Assembly (NCBI GenBank): GCA_021432635.1 | Contig: MU270016.1 | Location: 449,296-513,295, forward strand | Direction: 5' to 3' | Source: Thozetella sp. PMI_491 | Taxonomy: Eukaryota; Ascomycota; Sordariomycetes; Chaetosphaeriales; Chaetosphaeriaceae | Length of the DNA stretch: 64,000 bases | Shown here: in pieces, positions 45,160-57,813 of the stretch | Layout of the letters: every line of letters starts with the position of its first letter | Position numbering within the stretch: the stretch's first letter is position 1 | Program-made: the position numbers and the translations under genes | The notes under the pieces: generated by a model | Databases searched by the model: none | What the model was told of the DNA's origin: nothing | Seen by the model: only the letters and a program-made list of their open reading frames with translations

Positions 45160-46541
45160 GATGTGCTTAAGACTTTTGGATAACTTGCGGGACCTTCGAA
45201 ATCTTCATATGTTAGCATTTCATTATACTACCGTCGGTCTCTGTTAAAGAATAGATAAGGATAGGGTATTTATATACTGGGTCCAAGGCAAACTCAACTA
45301 CTCTCCAACCAGCCTCCCAGCCCTCAACTACATCTCTCTTTCCTCGTGTTTGTCCCTCGCTGTTGACAGCCCATCGCACATCCCCAACTCTAACCCACTA
45401 TCGCATATACCCAATAATAACTTTCCCATTTCCTCTCTTCCCTCTTCCTCCTATTAATACTGCCTCGCTACTATTTCCATTTGCTATCCACACTATCGGC
45501 ATAGCCGTACATCTCACTATAGATTAATTATCTGCCTTTTACAGACTGGATGGCACCATGCAGTTGTAGGAGTATATTGCCACTGGAATAGGCGTTACCT
45601 GGACACGACTCCGCTGTACCCTCAGCAGATACTTAGTACTGTCGCACAAAAGTACAAAAGTACGGGGGGGGGGGGGGCAGGTTTAAACCGTTGAGAAGCG
45701 TCGACACAGATGTTATTCTTGAATATCGTGAGTAGAACTTGGCGGCTTGAAGATCGATATATACTCCGGAATGTTCGACAGCTTTGGACTTGCGAACAGT
45801 GAGAGAAGTCCGGGCCTCAAGGTTTCCATGGGCTGCATCACCTGGAAGAAGCAGCATGTCAATTGCAACGAGGCCAGGCCATCCTCTGCCAACTGCCTCA
45901 AGAGCCGCAGGCACTGCGCCACCAGCCACCAGAGCAAGCCAAAAGGCCACGTCCAGCTCTACGACTCCTGTGGGCTTACCCGCGCCAAATCAATATTACA
46001 CCGCCTTTCTTGTCCCCTTTTCGCTTAGCTTGCCGCTTCACTATGACAAGTTCTAGAGCACGCTAAGACTAAGAATTGGTTGAAATTCATGCTATAACTT
46101 TACTTGTCCTTCTAGACCCTTCCTATAGCACACTATGAGAAAGGATATTATAAGACATTGACTATATATAGTGCTTGGGAACAGGAGGAGTTTGCGAAAA
46201 CCTCAGTATCAGCACATGCCCCAAGCGAAATCCTAAGCCTATACTCCCGTGCAATATAGCTGATACGTCTGGTCTGTATTCCACACTATCTGGATTATTC
46301 CGTGAAAACTCCATAGATGCAAGGAGTCGGGTTGTTCAAGGCATGAGTTGATCTCCAGGATCCGACCGCAGGCGCTAAATTGCAGCTGTCCATCTCTAAC
46401 TTATTAGAGTTATATGCATATTCGTATTAGACACGTTTTAGAGATAAATTAACTTGTTTATAACTTCCTCGCGCCTTTATTTGAGCTATAATCTTGCCCA
46501 TCGCTCTGTGAATCACCGTCTAGAACGAGGGTTTCTCATTC
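45160..46541. other. Gap with CT-rich tract and G14 run
   Basis: Pyrimidine-rich DNA at 45300-45480 and a run of 14 G at 45664-45677. Small ORFs around 45740-46060 lack support. The P450 3' end is at 46542. Confidence 0.5.
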
Positions 46542-48410
46542 TCACACCCTTCTTTCATCAGTTGAAAGCGAACGGAGTCGAACATGTGATATCTTAGGAC
46601 GGCGGAAGAGCTTCTCGATGCCCTCCATCGAAGTGAGGCTCTCCGGGAGTGGTAAGAACTCAAAGTTGAGTACGAGCAGCACGATCATGATGCGGAGCTC
46701 CTGCATCGCCAGCCTCTTGCCTGTGCTCGCGTTAGTTTCTCGGAGCTGCCGAGGCTTACAGCATACGTTCAACTCCATAGCTCCAACTCACCGAAGCAGC
46801 CTCGTAGTCCACCGCCAAAAATGAGGACTGGTAGGGAATTGGGGTCGAAGACCTCTTTCCCGCGCATATCTTTGGTCAGCCAGCGCCGAGGCTCAAACTC
46901 CTCGAGATCCCGTCCACTCTCCCCATCTAGCCCGCCTCGCGCCCGCTTCTCCTGGGCCACCTGGCTGCTTTGACTACGGATTCTTTCTGGAACTGCTCCT
47001 TGGGACTGGGTCAATCGCGTGTTGAGAAGGATGTTGGAGCCCGCCGGCACTCGGCAGCCCAGGATCTCGGTGTCGACGGTGGCCTGCCTGCCGATGATGC
47101 CCGCAGTGGCAGACAGTCGTACCACCTCTTCGATAAAACCGTCTAGGTACGGAATGTCTGCATCGAGAATTTCAGCAGCCGAAGGCGAGGAGGAACCAGC
47201 GAATGCAGACTGAAGTGCCAGGCGGAGGGTGTTTTGGGAGGCTTGGTTCGCGGCAGTTATCTTGACGAACCAAGCCAGTGTGTTGGCGGTAGACTCGAAA
47301 CCCTGCGGTAATAATTAGCCAGACTAGTATGCCTTGGTACGGGTCAAGACGTACGGCGATCAGGAGAAGTAGGAGCTCCTGGAGCACGGCGGGATCCTTG
47401 GCTGCGTCTGGGACGACGATTCCCGCCTTCTTCGCTGCCATCATCTCTCGTCTCAACACCAAATCCATAGCACAGGTATCCAGTTCAGCTCCATCACCAT
47501 TTCCTGTGTGACTCCCCACACTAAGACGCTCGAACCGGTGGCATGCCGCCACTATGAGTCGCTGGACTTCCAAATCGGCTGTCCTCTTCACCCGGCGAAA
47601 TTCAGCCCGGCTCTGCAGCCACCAAAAGGCTGCTTTTGGCCACAGAGACGACATGCCCTTCTCGACGGTCGAGTTGATGTACTCCACCGCTTCTTGAAGA
47701 ACCACGCCCGTTGCAGCGGCTTGCAGTTCATCAGGCGACTTCTCTCTCGCGTCTCCGCGCAGCGCCTCAATATCGCGCCTGACGATGCCCAGCTTCGAAC
47801 CCAGCACGGCGATCCAGATGATGTCCAGCGCCGCGTGGCCGAAGTCATGGAGTACCTCAAATTGCCCATCCGGCGCCTGTGATGACTTGAGGCGCCACAA
47901 GTCGACAATCTCCATGGCAGAGGTGCGGATGTTGGGGGCGACAACCCGCCGCAGGAAGTCGACGTTCATGACCTCGCTCCATAGCCGCTTCTGGGCCTTG
48001 AGCTCTGGCGTGGTGAACTGGGCGAGAGTGCTCCTAGGCAGCAGCGTATCGAAGAACTGCGTGGTGAGCGCAGACCGGTCGAACTCGCGGTTCCGGCGCA
48101 CAAGAATATCCTCCACCTCACGGGGGTCGTCGACCAAGATGATGGGATTAGCGGCGAACGAGGTCAGCAGGAGCTGCGCGATGGGCGAGCCCAGGCGCTG
48201 AGCGATACTGAACATGGCCAGCGAAGGCTCGCTGGAGCCATTCTTGACGTCAACTGCATCGCCGAACACGCGGTGGACGGAGGCCGGGTTGTAAGGCACT
48301 CCCGGGAAGGGAACGGGAAAGAGGCGGCGGTACAGATAAGCGACCAGAGCAACGCCGACAGCCGGGACAACGAGGTATGCGCTGGGCCGTGGAAGCGCAC
48401 TCAGATCCAT
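46542..48410 (-). CDS. Cytochrome P450 monooxygenase
   Basis: Membrane-bound haem-thiolate oxygenase. Exons 48410-47355, 47302-46792 and 46720-46542 close at 581 residues. The N-terminal anchor is AYLVVPAVGVALVAYLYRRL followed by a Pro-rich hinge. I-helix GFESTANTLAW spans the first splice site; K-helix ExxR is EEVVRL; the PERF-type motif is FEPRRWL; the haem loop FGGGLRGCFG has Cys and is cut after TTC G by the last intron. The tail after KRLAMQELRIMIVLLVL is normal. About 35 kb separates it from the PKS, so it is treated as independent. Substrate unknown. Confidence 0.93.
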
Positions 48411-49806
48411 GACCGATATCGCCTCTATCTCGCCTCTCCAGTCCGGTCTCCAGTCCCGGCCTGCGATGTCCCTGTTTTCTTGAAGAGCCGACGCTAGGAT
48501 GCGCTAATGCCGGGCCGTCTTCAGGTTTTAAAAGTTTCCACTGTGCAAGGGCACAGCGAGTCTCAGGGGTTGAGACGTGATCCACATTTTGAAGCATGGG
48601 GGCGGCATCACTGTGGGTCAAGTTTAGTAGTCCTTGTATACTTTATCTAGGATAAAGGAATCCAGGATTTTGGATATCTGGCCTGCTCCGCTATTCAGCT
48701 TGCCCGTTGCCAAGCCAATTCCAGAAACGACACGAACGAAGTCTCGCTTAGGATTGTCTCAAAGCAAGCCACCTAGCTAACCCTCGACTGCCTCTTGACC
48801 ATAGAAAGATGCTGGCGAGCCCTAAGAACGCATTTCTGTTTTCTCAATCCCTACGGAAAACACAGGAAGTACATCATGCCACGCTGCGAGATCGATTTGA
48901 GAGTTGAAGTGCCTCGCCAATCCACTAGCTATACTTTTACAGCCAGATGTCCAGGACGAAAGGCTAAGACGACAGAGCACAGCCCACCGCGTCTGAGGTT
49001 GGGTACATTTTTAGGGCTATCGGTTCTTCCAGCTTTCCGAGGCGCTAACATATTCTTCAGCCCTACCATCTTACACACCACATTTCAGCCTGGACTGACA
49101 GCTACACCCAGAATTATTACCCGTGCAGTCGCTCCGGCGAGATACTTGAAGCCATGGAGCAGACTGACCAGCAGCACTGCCGAAGGAACAGCCGCCTCAA
49201 TGGCGCCGGAGACGTCTGGTCGGTAGTTTAGGATTTACTCGCCGGCGGTTCGGCCGCTTAGCTGAGCGGCGGTGGCTTGGCTACCTTCCTGACCCACCAA
49301 TTGCCATTGGCCATGGCCGCGCGCCATTCAGCCATCGGCCTGCAAGCCACCACTATACGCAGAGCTGGACAAGGACAAAAGCCTATAACTGAGACCTAGT
49401 TCTCTAGCACTTTAGTATGTGGAGGCTCAGTAATTCCAACCGTACGGCCTAGGGCTCACCTCTCTCGCCAGGTGACTCGACATTCCACCGTCCATAAGAC
49501 AGTGTACAGTGTTATGTGTTTGGTCTAAGCTGCGCAGCATCGCCGCTGCCTCATTCGGGATTAGATGGCGTTGGGATATTTTTGGTAAACTTGGCATGCC
49601 CTAGATCGGGTCTCAACCACGAAGACATCACGGTATATAGCTTTACCTGTAGCTCCCATAAAAAGGTCCCATCCCTACATCTAACCAGCGCATTTCTCGA
49701 ACATCAAGAACTCCAGCACTGCAATACATAAACAATCATTATCTCACATCTGTTCATCAATTTAACGAAGGAAGTGCTTCCCAAACTTGTGCTTCTCCTG
49801 CCTAAC
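48411..49806. other. Gap between the P450 and a secreted-protein gene
   Basis: It contains short ORFs only (longest 143 codons at 48795-49226 without family signal), a GCCGCTTAGCTGAGCGGC palindrome near 49253-49270, and the promoter and leader of the next gene. Confidence 0.5.
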
Positions 49807-50471
49807 ATGGTTCAACTCAGGTCTTTACTGCAAACGGTACTCCTAGCAGCGTCGGTGATCACCAGCGCGGTAGCAACTTGCGGCCACATTGAAGGAACGA
49901 CGCAGGTTCTCGACTTCCCAGAGTGGAACGGCCCTAACGACGTGAGCTTCGACATCACGCCCTGGTTCTCCACCACCAAATCAGTAGACCCTACTCGGCC
50001 GACTGGTAAGTAGACAAGACGCGAAAGACGAAGGGGATTTAATGGCTGACAGCGTTTCTAGGTTCCTGGAAGACACGAAATCTCCTCCGTTTCCCGACGC
50101 TGGCTGGTCACACCAACTGTCAGCTCTTCCTGAGCATCCCTAACAGCCGATGGTACGAGGTGCTACAAGGCGGCAGCCAAGGGCCTGCTCTCCTGAGCAT
50201 CTACAAGGTGTCAAATACGCTGCCGGAGTTCCCCACTTACAACGACCTCCAGATTGTGCCCGGCCCCTGGGCAGTTGCTCCTATCCAGTCTGGGATGTCT
50301 ATACTTGGAGCGGAGTCGTGCGAGCAGTTCAATGGGCAGTACCTCATCGAGATTCCCGATTGGGCTCCCATTGTCGGACCGGAGACGCACGTGGCTTGGG
50401 GCCAGGACATCAGGGTAGCGGATAATGACCCGGACAACTCGCTTGGATTCTTTGTGAAGTACGACTGCTAA
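49807..50471 (+). CDS. Small secreted cysteine-containing protein
   Basis: Two exons (49807-50005, 50062-50471) give 202 residues. A signal peptide is clear (LRSLLQTVLLAASVITSAVA, cleavage likely before TCGH). The mature chain has four Cys (CGHIEG, TNCQLF, ESCEQF and the terminal YDC), enough for two disulfides, and is acidic and Trp/Pro-rich. I do not recognise the family. The size and layout fit secreted fungal effector-like or surface proteins, but this is not evidence of function. Confidence 0.75.
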
Positions 50472-52417
50472 GTTGAAAGAGGTAGATGTATGAGTGGAGG
50501 GTGCAACTGTGGGTCTCGGATAGGCGAGAGGCGTACTGCTAGTGTCTATTTTATTGAAATATAGAATATAGACGAGGTCTCAACTGTTCTTCCCTGTGGG
50601 CCGTGTTCCGCTCCTGTTACTTCCCAACACTCGTAAAGCTCATCTTAGTGCTTTAGCACTCTCACTTGGCATATTTGCTGTAAGTCTGGACGAATTTCGC
50701 TGCTACAAGGTCACTCCTCCGCAAGCTGGACTCATTCATCTGGGGTACCGAAATGTGATAATTAGAGCTTCACGATGATAAACTAGAATGACAGCGCAAA
50801 GGAGAAGTGGGGAGAAGGGTCAAGTGGGTCGGTATCATGATAGCCTAGATGTCTACAAACGCGTAGTCTCTCTCGACAATAGCTGGCCAATCCCATGGCG
50901 AAATCTCTGAGATATGGGGCACTTTAACCGCGTTTGTTTACCCGGTGTTTTCTCGATATGGAGTCTTCGTGGTGTCCAAATCCACAAAGCCAAGGAGGAA
51001 TAATCTACAGACAACAATCGGCAACTGGCATGATGCTGAAGGCCAAAAGAGAGATCTTTGGTACTAGAAACCGACTGAGCTGAGTTAAGAAAGAGTAGCT
51101 ACGATTTTGAAGATATTGGGTATATGGATATTTATACACAGTTCTATCCGTTTTTGGTATAATGATACAAAGAAAATTATATACTACAATAAATGAGAAT
51201 AGCATCTGGAGGTTAATCGCCGAGGCTTTTGTCTTGCCTTGCGCTAGAGAGTGAGACACTATGGTTAACTATATGCTCTCATATGTTTATTATAGTGGCG
51301 ATAAATTTCTTCAAAGTTGTTATGTCTATTGCGTCCCGAGACTTGCTGCGGCAAAGTAGCACTGAGAGCAGCGCCGTCAGTGAACATCGCCGGTGTCAAG
51401 TCGTGACGTACAGCCTCAGGCTCGTGGTCGACTCCTCATCGATCCCCTAGCCTGTGATACAAGTCAAAACTGCCATCAAGATTGCAGAGCCCACCAAGAA
51501 GCCATTTCTCGGAAAATATAGCGAAAGACATCGAGACAGGCCCTTAATTAATTGCCGGGTCGACAGGTATATATAGCATCGCATCGCCGCTTTGCTAGCT
51601 AGCAAGCTAGCTGAAGAATGCCGGCTCGGCTTGCTCGAACAGTGATATGTAGCATCACGCCAGCCTGGAAGCTCGACAACTATTGCTTTGACGTCTACCT
51701 GCCTCATGGATCGACGTAGCCTCTGCATTGTGCATAGAGCAACATGAAAAGAGCAGTTCCAATTGTTATAGCTTGGACTTCGCGCTTGAAGGAAGGGCAG
51801 GCATTGTTAGCCGGGCCGATCAGTCGTAGATCTTTTTCTGTAGGAAATTATGGCCGGTGGCATCTGAGTCGCTAGATCGGCAAAAGAGGCTAGCGTGTAG
51901 CTGTTAGCACTGTCTCAATATCCTCTTCCTTAAAATAAATATATTGGGTGACATTTGTATGCCAAAAGCCCACCAAGCGCCTGGAATTACTTGCAGTTAT
52001 TTGGAGCGTCTCGAAAAGGCGAGTTTATGACTCCAAAGACGCGCCCCTCGAGATAGCCCTCCCACACTCCTCGCCGAGGCCCTATTGCTCTCAACCTTGT
52101 AGTAGCTCCTTTGTGTCTACACCCGTGCTCGCGGTCTTCTCACTCGCGCTTTCTACTCATTCACATGTAGCATTTCAGCGCGCATTGGAGAAGATATCTT
52201 GCTCGGTTCTCTCGGTAATGACCGTCTTAAGGAAGCACACACAAGCGAAAATAAAACATAAGCCAAGTCTAATCCGCGCAATCCCGCGGCAACACTCCGT
52301 CAAAAGCGATCGTAAAATTGAAGAACGGAAAAGACAGAATCGAATGCCCCATCATCTATTCAACATCCATCCACACACACTCTCCACGTCTTATCAATTG
52401 CATGACACTCGCTCTCA
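50472..52417. other. 1.9-kb region without a supported gene
   Basis: Short ORFs only; GCTAGC repeats near 51590-51612. A TA-rich stretch lies at 51040-51200. The last 150 bp look like the next gene's leader. Confidence 0.5.
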
Positions 52418-54527
52418 ATGCCTCGCTTGGGTCTGCTTCCTAAGGATTCCGTTACCCAGCTTCGGGAGAAGCTGGACTACGCGGAATTCGCAGCGGATGG
52501 GCAAAAACAACGACGCTACACTAACTTGAACGATGAGCTCCGCGTCTTTGTGAGGAGGTTCAAGACTCGGAACGGCACGCCGGCTGCAAAACTAGTCGAC
52601 TGGAGAGACGATGCGCACCAAGGAGGTCTGGACGAATTGACGACCTCCTTCCTTGACGAGCACGGCTTTGGCGACATGTACTGGCCAGAGAACCCCGAGG
52701 CCGAAAACTATAACAGGTTAACATACAAACGACATCGCGCTTTGTACGTATTGCATTTCTCCCTGCAGCGCCGTCAAGGCACCGCTAACAACGGGTTTTT
52801 TTCTAGCATATGGGATCATGTGAAGCAGGTCTTCTGGCGCATGAATTCCTTGGCGGATCGCAACCAAAAGCACAAGAACAAGAAGAATCTGGCCGATGCG
52901 GCCACACGCAGCGCAATGTCTACCGGCACTCGAAGCCCAAGCGAACCACAGCGGAGTGCAACCGCCAGCACCTTTGGTCCATCGCCATTTGACAGCCGAC
53001 AGCCACAGCCACAGCCTCCATCCCACGTTGAAGATTCCTTGCTATCGCGACCCGCCAGTTCTGCAGCACCGGATCCTCCAGTACCGCAACCAACCAGTTC
53101 CGCTATACCAGAGACTGCTCCCAAACCGACCCAGACAGAGCCCCAAGCACAAGCCAAAGATGATGTAAGCTTCCTCCACACGTTCTGTCTAGCACGCTGT
53201 GTAAATAAAGCTAATGCATTTGTAGAAGCCCTCGGCAGAAGCCAAGCGATTAAAACGAATTCGGGATAAAGTCTCTGATGGACGCGACCGGGGAGGCAAG
53301 CGAGCCAAAACAAAAGCCCCTATCCCTGGGGAGCGGGCCTCGCCGCGCCAGAAGAAAAAAACGCAAAGAGACGGCTATATCGACTGGAAAAAAGTGCGTC
53401 TCGACTTCGATAACTCGCAACCGACAGATGGGACGACGACAACAACGGCAGGCATGGCCCCCAACGGGAGCGAAAGGCGCAAAGACCCAAATGACTACTA
53501 CAACTGCATAGAAATCTCTGATGACGAGAATGATGGCGACTACACACCCAGCATCCCCTCCAGTATCCCTGTCGACCCAAAACTGGCGGCGTATTTCCAT
53601 CCCGCAACGGAAGACCAGACGCCTGCCCCAGTACCGCCATCGCCTTCTACGACAGGCAGCAACCCTTGGCTCTCTAAGCTAAACACAACCAACGTCCCGC
53701 CAAGTGAGAGCCAAATAGGCACTCCTGTGGCACCAATAGCGGACATGCAGGAGATGAGGCCGCCGAGCAGGTCTGCAACTTTGTCGCAAGCCGAATCGCG
53801 AATGCCGCCCGCCAGCGACGCGCCTCGGGACCCTCCCACTGAACCCCCTGTCAACCCTCCTGCCAAAGCCCCAATTGCCCGTGCAACCCCCCAACCCATC
53901 CCCCAGCCCACGACACACCCCGCTACAAATCCGACCACAGATCCTGCTGCATCCCCCGGCGCGGAGCCATTTAGGCCGCCCATGGAGCCCAGCAGCCGTC
54001 CCAAAACCCCACCCGATGAGCTGCCGAAGCACAGCGAGCCTGCCCCCCCTGCCCAGCCCCCAAAACCCGAGGTTGGTGTAGAAGTCACCGACACCAAGCC
54101 ACGCGCGAAGCCATCCGTAGCTTTCGGGTACCGAGTGGTGTTCTCGCGCACGCCGAACCTGGTTTCCACGAACTGGAACCCACAGGGCCGGTTCCAGGAC
54201 AAGAGTTTGGCCGAGCTCGTCGCCGAGTTGCCGTTCGGATCTCAGGTGGAGGGTCTGGTGTTCACGATCTCGGGTCCGGGCATGAAGACGATCGAGCGAC
54301 TCCAGCGCGACAACGAGGCGGGCTTGGCGATGATGAAGCGCTTCATTAACGAATACGTTCGAGAATGGCTGAAGCTTCAGCGCCAGCTCGCCGGCGACAA
54401 CGGGGCGGCGGCGCCGCACCTGGCCGTCGACATCTCGATTGAGTCGATGACGGATGAGAACATGCAGTCGCTAGACGATCAGTTGCTCAAGACGGAAGAG
54501 GAAGAGGATCTCGACCTCGATTGGTGA
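52418..54527 (+). CDS. Disordered, probably nuclear protein with SUMO-interaction-like motif
   Basis: Exons 52418-52716, 52807-53164 and 53226-54527 give 652 residues. Family not recognised. The N-terminal 100 residues look folded (QLREKLDYAEF, DELRVFVRRFKTRNGTP, FGDMYWPENPEAENYN). A Pro/Gln/Ser-rich stretch follows. Basic clusters (KRLKRIRDK, RQKKKTQRD) suggest nuclear localisation. YNCIEISDDENDGD matches the SUMO-interaction pattern, a short hydrophobic core followed by acidic residues. A long Pro-rich linker leads to a folded C-terminal domain from FGYRVVFSRTPNLVSTNW to MKTIERLQRDNE, ending in an acidic tail. The first intron is 90 nt, stop-free and a multiple of three, so retention would add 30 residues. 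Confidence 0.75.
52717..52806 (+). other. In-frame, stop-free 90-nt intron
   Basis: Donor CAG|GTTAAC; branch GCTAACA about 20 nt before a TTTTTTTCTAG acceptor. Because both the spliced and unspliced forms keep frame, two protein forms are possible. Confidence 0.7.
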
Positions 54528-55791
54528 TGCTTGTGTGTTCTATGTCATAATGGAGGTCATGAAGGTCATGAAATGAGATATCCAAATAATTTTCACGGTT
54601 CTGCCGAAATAAGGGAATGAATGTAGCACTCTTTAGTCGATTCTTCGTTCTTTTTGATCTTCTTTCCTGCGAGTTGCAAGGATGGGAGGAGGTCTGGCAT
54701 CGCCTTGTCCTGCATTGGGTTGCTTTCCAATGGCTGTGCGTCTTGCTACATATTGGTATATTAAATGACATTCTCATTCCTCAACCGAATAAATAAATAA
54801 ATGATGGTCGAATCTGTCATTTTTAATCGTCTGACATTGTATTCCGTATACTAAAATACGGCCCGGTTTAAAGCTCCAACTAGTTAATATGACGTTCCTT
54901 CTGTAACTGGGTTAATCCTAGAAGAAGCTACTAGTGCAGTTTGTGTAAGGCTAAACCTGCAGCTTCGCTTAAGCTGAGAAAGTTAACACAGTATACTTAT
55001 TAGAGTTATTACAGCTTTAATGGAGGATGTTGATATATAGCTAGAATAAAATAGCTTGTAAAAAGTAGTTAGGATAGATAGTAGAGAATAGATGTGTTAT
55101 TAAGCTTAATGCTACAGTCCGGCCAGGGCTTCCTTCGTCAGCGGTACGCTGGACGTGAGGGTGGATTTCCTGAACGGCTGTAATCGTTATCTTGGGCGAG
55201 GCATCCACCTACTCTGTTTTCGATCTTGGTGGGTGGCTATAGACGTAAAGGGTCTTCCCCAGCCGGGTGGTCAAACAAATGTCGATGTTTGGGGGGGTTT
55301 TGACCGGTAACCATTGGATGCTGCATAGTCCTAAAAGTTCACTTTCATACCACGGTAGATGCCGTCAGGCCGATTTCAACCCCCCCCCCCCCCCCCACCA
55401 GGGGCGTTAAGCATCCTGAAAACCCGTTGAGAGCTGAGCTCGCAGGATGATTTGCTCGTACGCTGAAGATGAAATACACCTGTCACATGCTGGTTGGTAT
55501 GGCTGCTGCATGAGCTGAACTCTATCACCTGTCTCCTCCCTGTGGGTGGCTGCTTACTTTCCACAATGACGCATGGGCTGAGCTACACAACAGACAACAT
55601 GGGCTGGTTGATAGGCTGAAGGATAAGTGTCCAAGGTCCAGTGCATAACTCCACTTATTCACTGCATTCGTCAACGATGACTTGTTACCCCGTTGCCAGC
55701 GGCCGAGCAAAGCAGCTCTCTCTCGTGATTCACCCACAAACCTTCAAACTTATCGTGTCTTGGACCCTGCAAGACACATCAGACTTTCGCC
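54528..55791. other. Gap with AT-rich relic-like DNA and a C17 run
   Basis: AT-rich decayed-looking DNA at about 54780-55130, then a run of 17 C at 55380-55396. No gene seen. Confidence 0.5.
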
Positions 55792-57813
55792 ATGACGCCA
55801 TATCAGTATGAACCGCTTCCCACGGCAGACCTGATTCGCATCCTCCAAATCGATCCATCTTCAGTCGCAAGCGACCAGTTACGAGGATCATTTCAAGTGC
55901 ACTCATTGAGCAAGGCTCCGGGCTTCGAGGCACTTTCTTATGTCTGGGCTCAACCGGTCTCAGACCCGCGGGATTTCCCAGTGCCATTGACCTTTCAAAT
56001 AGGCGAGCATCATGTGAAAATTGGAGAAAATCTCGCTGCTGCTCTTCGGCGTCTGAGATTGCCAACTGATAGCAGATCGGTTTGGGCGGATGCCATCTGC
56101 ATCGACCAGACAAACACGCCCGAGAAAAACACCCAGGTTCAGATGATGGGTGAAATCTATCGAAAGGCTAAAAGAACTGTCGCCTGGTTCGGCGAAGGCG
56201 ATGCAGAAGCTGAAACCGCCATCCGCAAACTTTCCATAATAGCTGACTCGGCTCCCAAGTTCGGATATCCACCCTTCGAAACTACAAATTCCATAAGTAT
56301 GTCGGAAATAAGCAGCAACAGAGATTTGGAAAGTTTCATTGGGAACCCGCGCGACATCATTGCCATGGCGAAAGAAGCTAATCTGCACCACATATATTCC
56401 ACACCGTGGTTCACTCGACTCTGGATCGTGCAAGAAGCTGTTCTCTCCCCCGACTTGGTTGTATATCTAGGAAATCAAGAGGTGGGCTGGAAGACTCTCG
56501 AGGCCGCCATATCGCTGGTGGACCGTGCTATTGTCAAGGCCCAGGATCCCATGCCGGGTTTTGAGGATGTTAGACGAGTGGTTGACCTATTCATGGAAAG
56601 AAAGAATCGGTTTCTCTACCGACCTCCAGGTGCTCTGAATACGAGTCAGGATTCGCTATTTGGCTATAGCGCCGCCACCATCCAACAATCTGCCATGCTC
56701 AACTTCATCCCGCAGGCTGGGCAGTTTCCACTCATCCTTACTAGAGATCGTCCAGAGAAGTTCTTGAACACAGTCTGGAATATGCGACATCGACATTGCC
56801 AAAACGATCGCGACCGCGTGTATGCAGCTCTTTCCTTCATTCCATGGGACCTGCCTGTGAAGGTCACCGTCGACTATGATAGAAGCGTCGTCGAGGTTTA
56901 CACCGCCTTTACGCTAGCGCTTCTCAAAACCTTGACTATAAAGGTGCTGTTATTTGCGGGCATCTGGGATCGGAAGAAATTGCCTCCGGGGGAGAATCCT
57001 GACCCTTCCTCTCCCAATGCCGATGAGTCGCCCTCATGGGTCTGCGAATTCAGACTCCTGAAGCTGAAGAGAGGCAAATATACTCCGTGGCACAATCCGC
57101 TTTATGACCAAGAGGATGACATGAACATAGACGAAATGGAGAGCCCGCGCATCGCATTTGGGGATTCGCTATACGCGCGCCGTCTATGTCTTGGCCTGAC
57201 CGTGCTAGACGAAGTTGAAGAAATCACGACCTCTCTGGATGAAGATGATTTGGACTACACGATGACCTGCGGCCATCTTTACTCGCGCTTCAAAGTCTTC
57301 GCAAAAGCGAGAAAATTGCCCACCGATGCGTTCCCAGACCGCAAGGAGGTAGTGAGGTTCGCTGAAGTGCTTGGGCTCGATCACATTGGTATCCCTGCCG
57401 TGCTCATTAGGTTGGCTGAGCTTCTTGTTCACGGACGACAGGTTGCGCTCATCCTGACCCAACTCGCTGGCGCTGCCTCAGAATATATCGAATCGGAATG
57501 GAATGTCCCCGACAATTTGGTCTCTGACTCTAAAGTGGATCCGACCTCCTCTGAGGTTGAGCACGAACTCTCTATGATGTATAAACGGCTCACTTTCACT
57601 GCACTCTTTAGCACACGCCGGGGTTGGATTGGAACCGGGCCCGATACCCTCATGCTTGGGGATGTGCTAGTCAGAATACGCGGTCTCTTGAGAACTTGCA
57701 TTTTGAGGAAGGTTGAAGGATCAGACGACTATATGCTTGTTGGAGGGTGCTTCTTACGCGATGATCTTGGAATGGATGTAAAGGGAGAAGACATCATGGC
57801 GTCACTTGTTTAG
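55792..57813 (+). CDS. HET-domain (heterokaryon incompatibility) protein, HET-6/TOL-like
   Basis: Single exon, 673 residues, ATG in TCGCCATGAC. The HET core fills residues about 45-220: FEALSYVWAQP, VWADAICIDQTN, QVQMMGEIYRKAKRTVAWFG and WFTRLWIVQEAVL. NDRDRVYAALSFIP with VDYDRSVVEVYTAFTLALL is the standard downstream block. The C-terminus is GWIGTGPDTLMLGD-like, leading into a region on display of status (DDYMLVGGCFLRDD), typical of large HET proteins. Unlike the other HET gene it has no membrane anchor. Probable role: allorecognition or regulated cell death. Confidence 0.94.
   Translation: MTPYQYEPLPTADLIRILQIDPSSVASDQLRGSFQVHSLSKAPGFEALSYVWAQPVSDPRDFPVPLTFQIGEHHVKIGENLAAALRRLRLPTDSRSVWADAICIDQTNTPEKNTQVQMMGEIYRKAKRTVAWFGEGDAEAETAIRKLSIIADSAPKFGYPPFETTNSISMSEISSNRDLESFIGNPRDIIAMAKEANLHHIYSTPWFTRLWIVQEAVLSPDLVVYLGNQEVGWKTLEAAISLVDRAIVKAQDPMPGFEDVRRVVDLFMERKNRFLYRPPGALNTSQDSLFGYSAATIQQSAMLNFIPQAGQFPLILTRDRPEKFLNTVWNMRHRHCQNDRDRVYAALSFIPWDLPVKVTVDYDRSVVEVYTAFTLALLKTLTIKVLLFAGIWDRKKLPPGENPDPSSPNADESPSWVCEFRLLKLKRGKYTPWHNPLYDQEDDMNIDEMESPRIAFGDSLYARRLCLGLTVLDEVEEITTSLDEDDLDYTMTCGHLYSRFKVFAKARKLPTDAFPDRKEVVRFAEVLGLDHIGIPAVLIRLAELLVHGRQVALILTQLAGAASEYIESEWNVPDNLVSDSKVDPTSSEVEHELSMMYKRLTFTALFSTRRGWIGTGPDTLMLGDVLVRIRGLLRTCILRKVEGSDDYMLVGGCFLRDDLGMDVKGEDIMASLV

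Noticed and set aside
45664..45677. Homopolymer runs (G14 here, C17 at 55380, T16 at 60464)
   Set aside because: They lie in gene-free DNA; length may be affected by sequencing slippage and no function is indicated.
46542..48410. P450 as a tailoring enzyme of the PKS cluster
   Set aside because: About 33 kb and many unrelated genes (HET, Clr5, retropepsin-like, DUF6594) separate it from the cluster.
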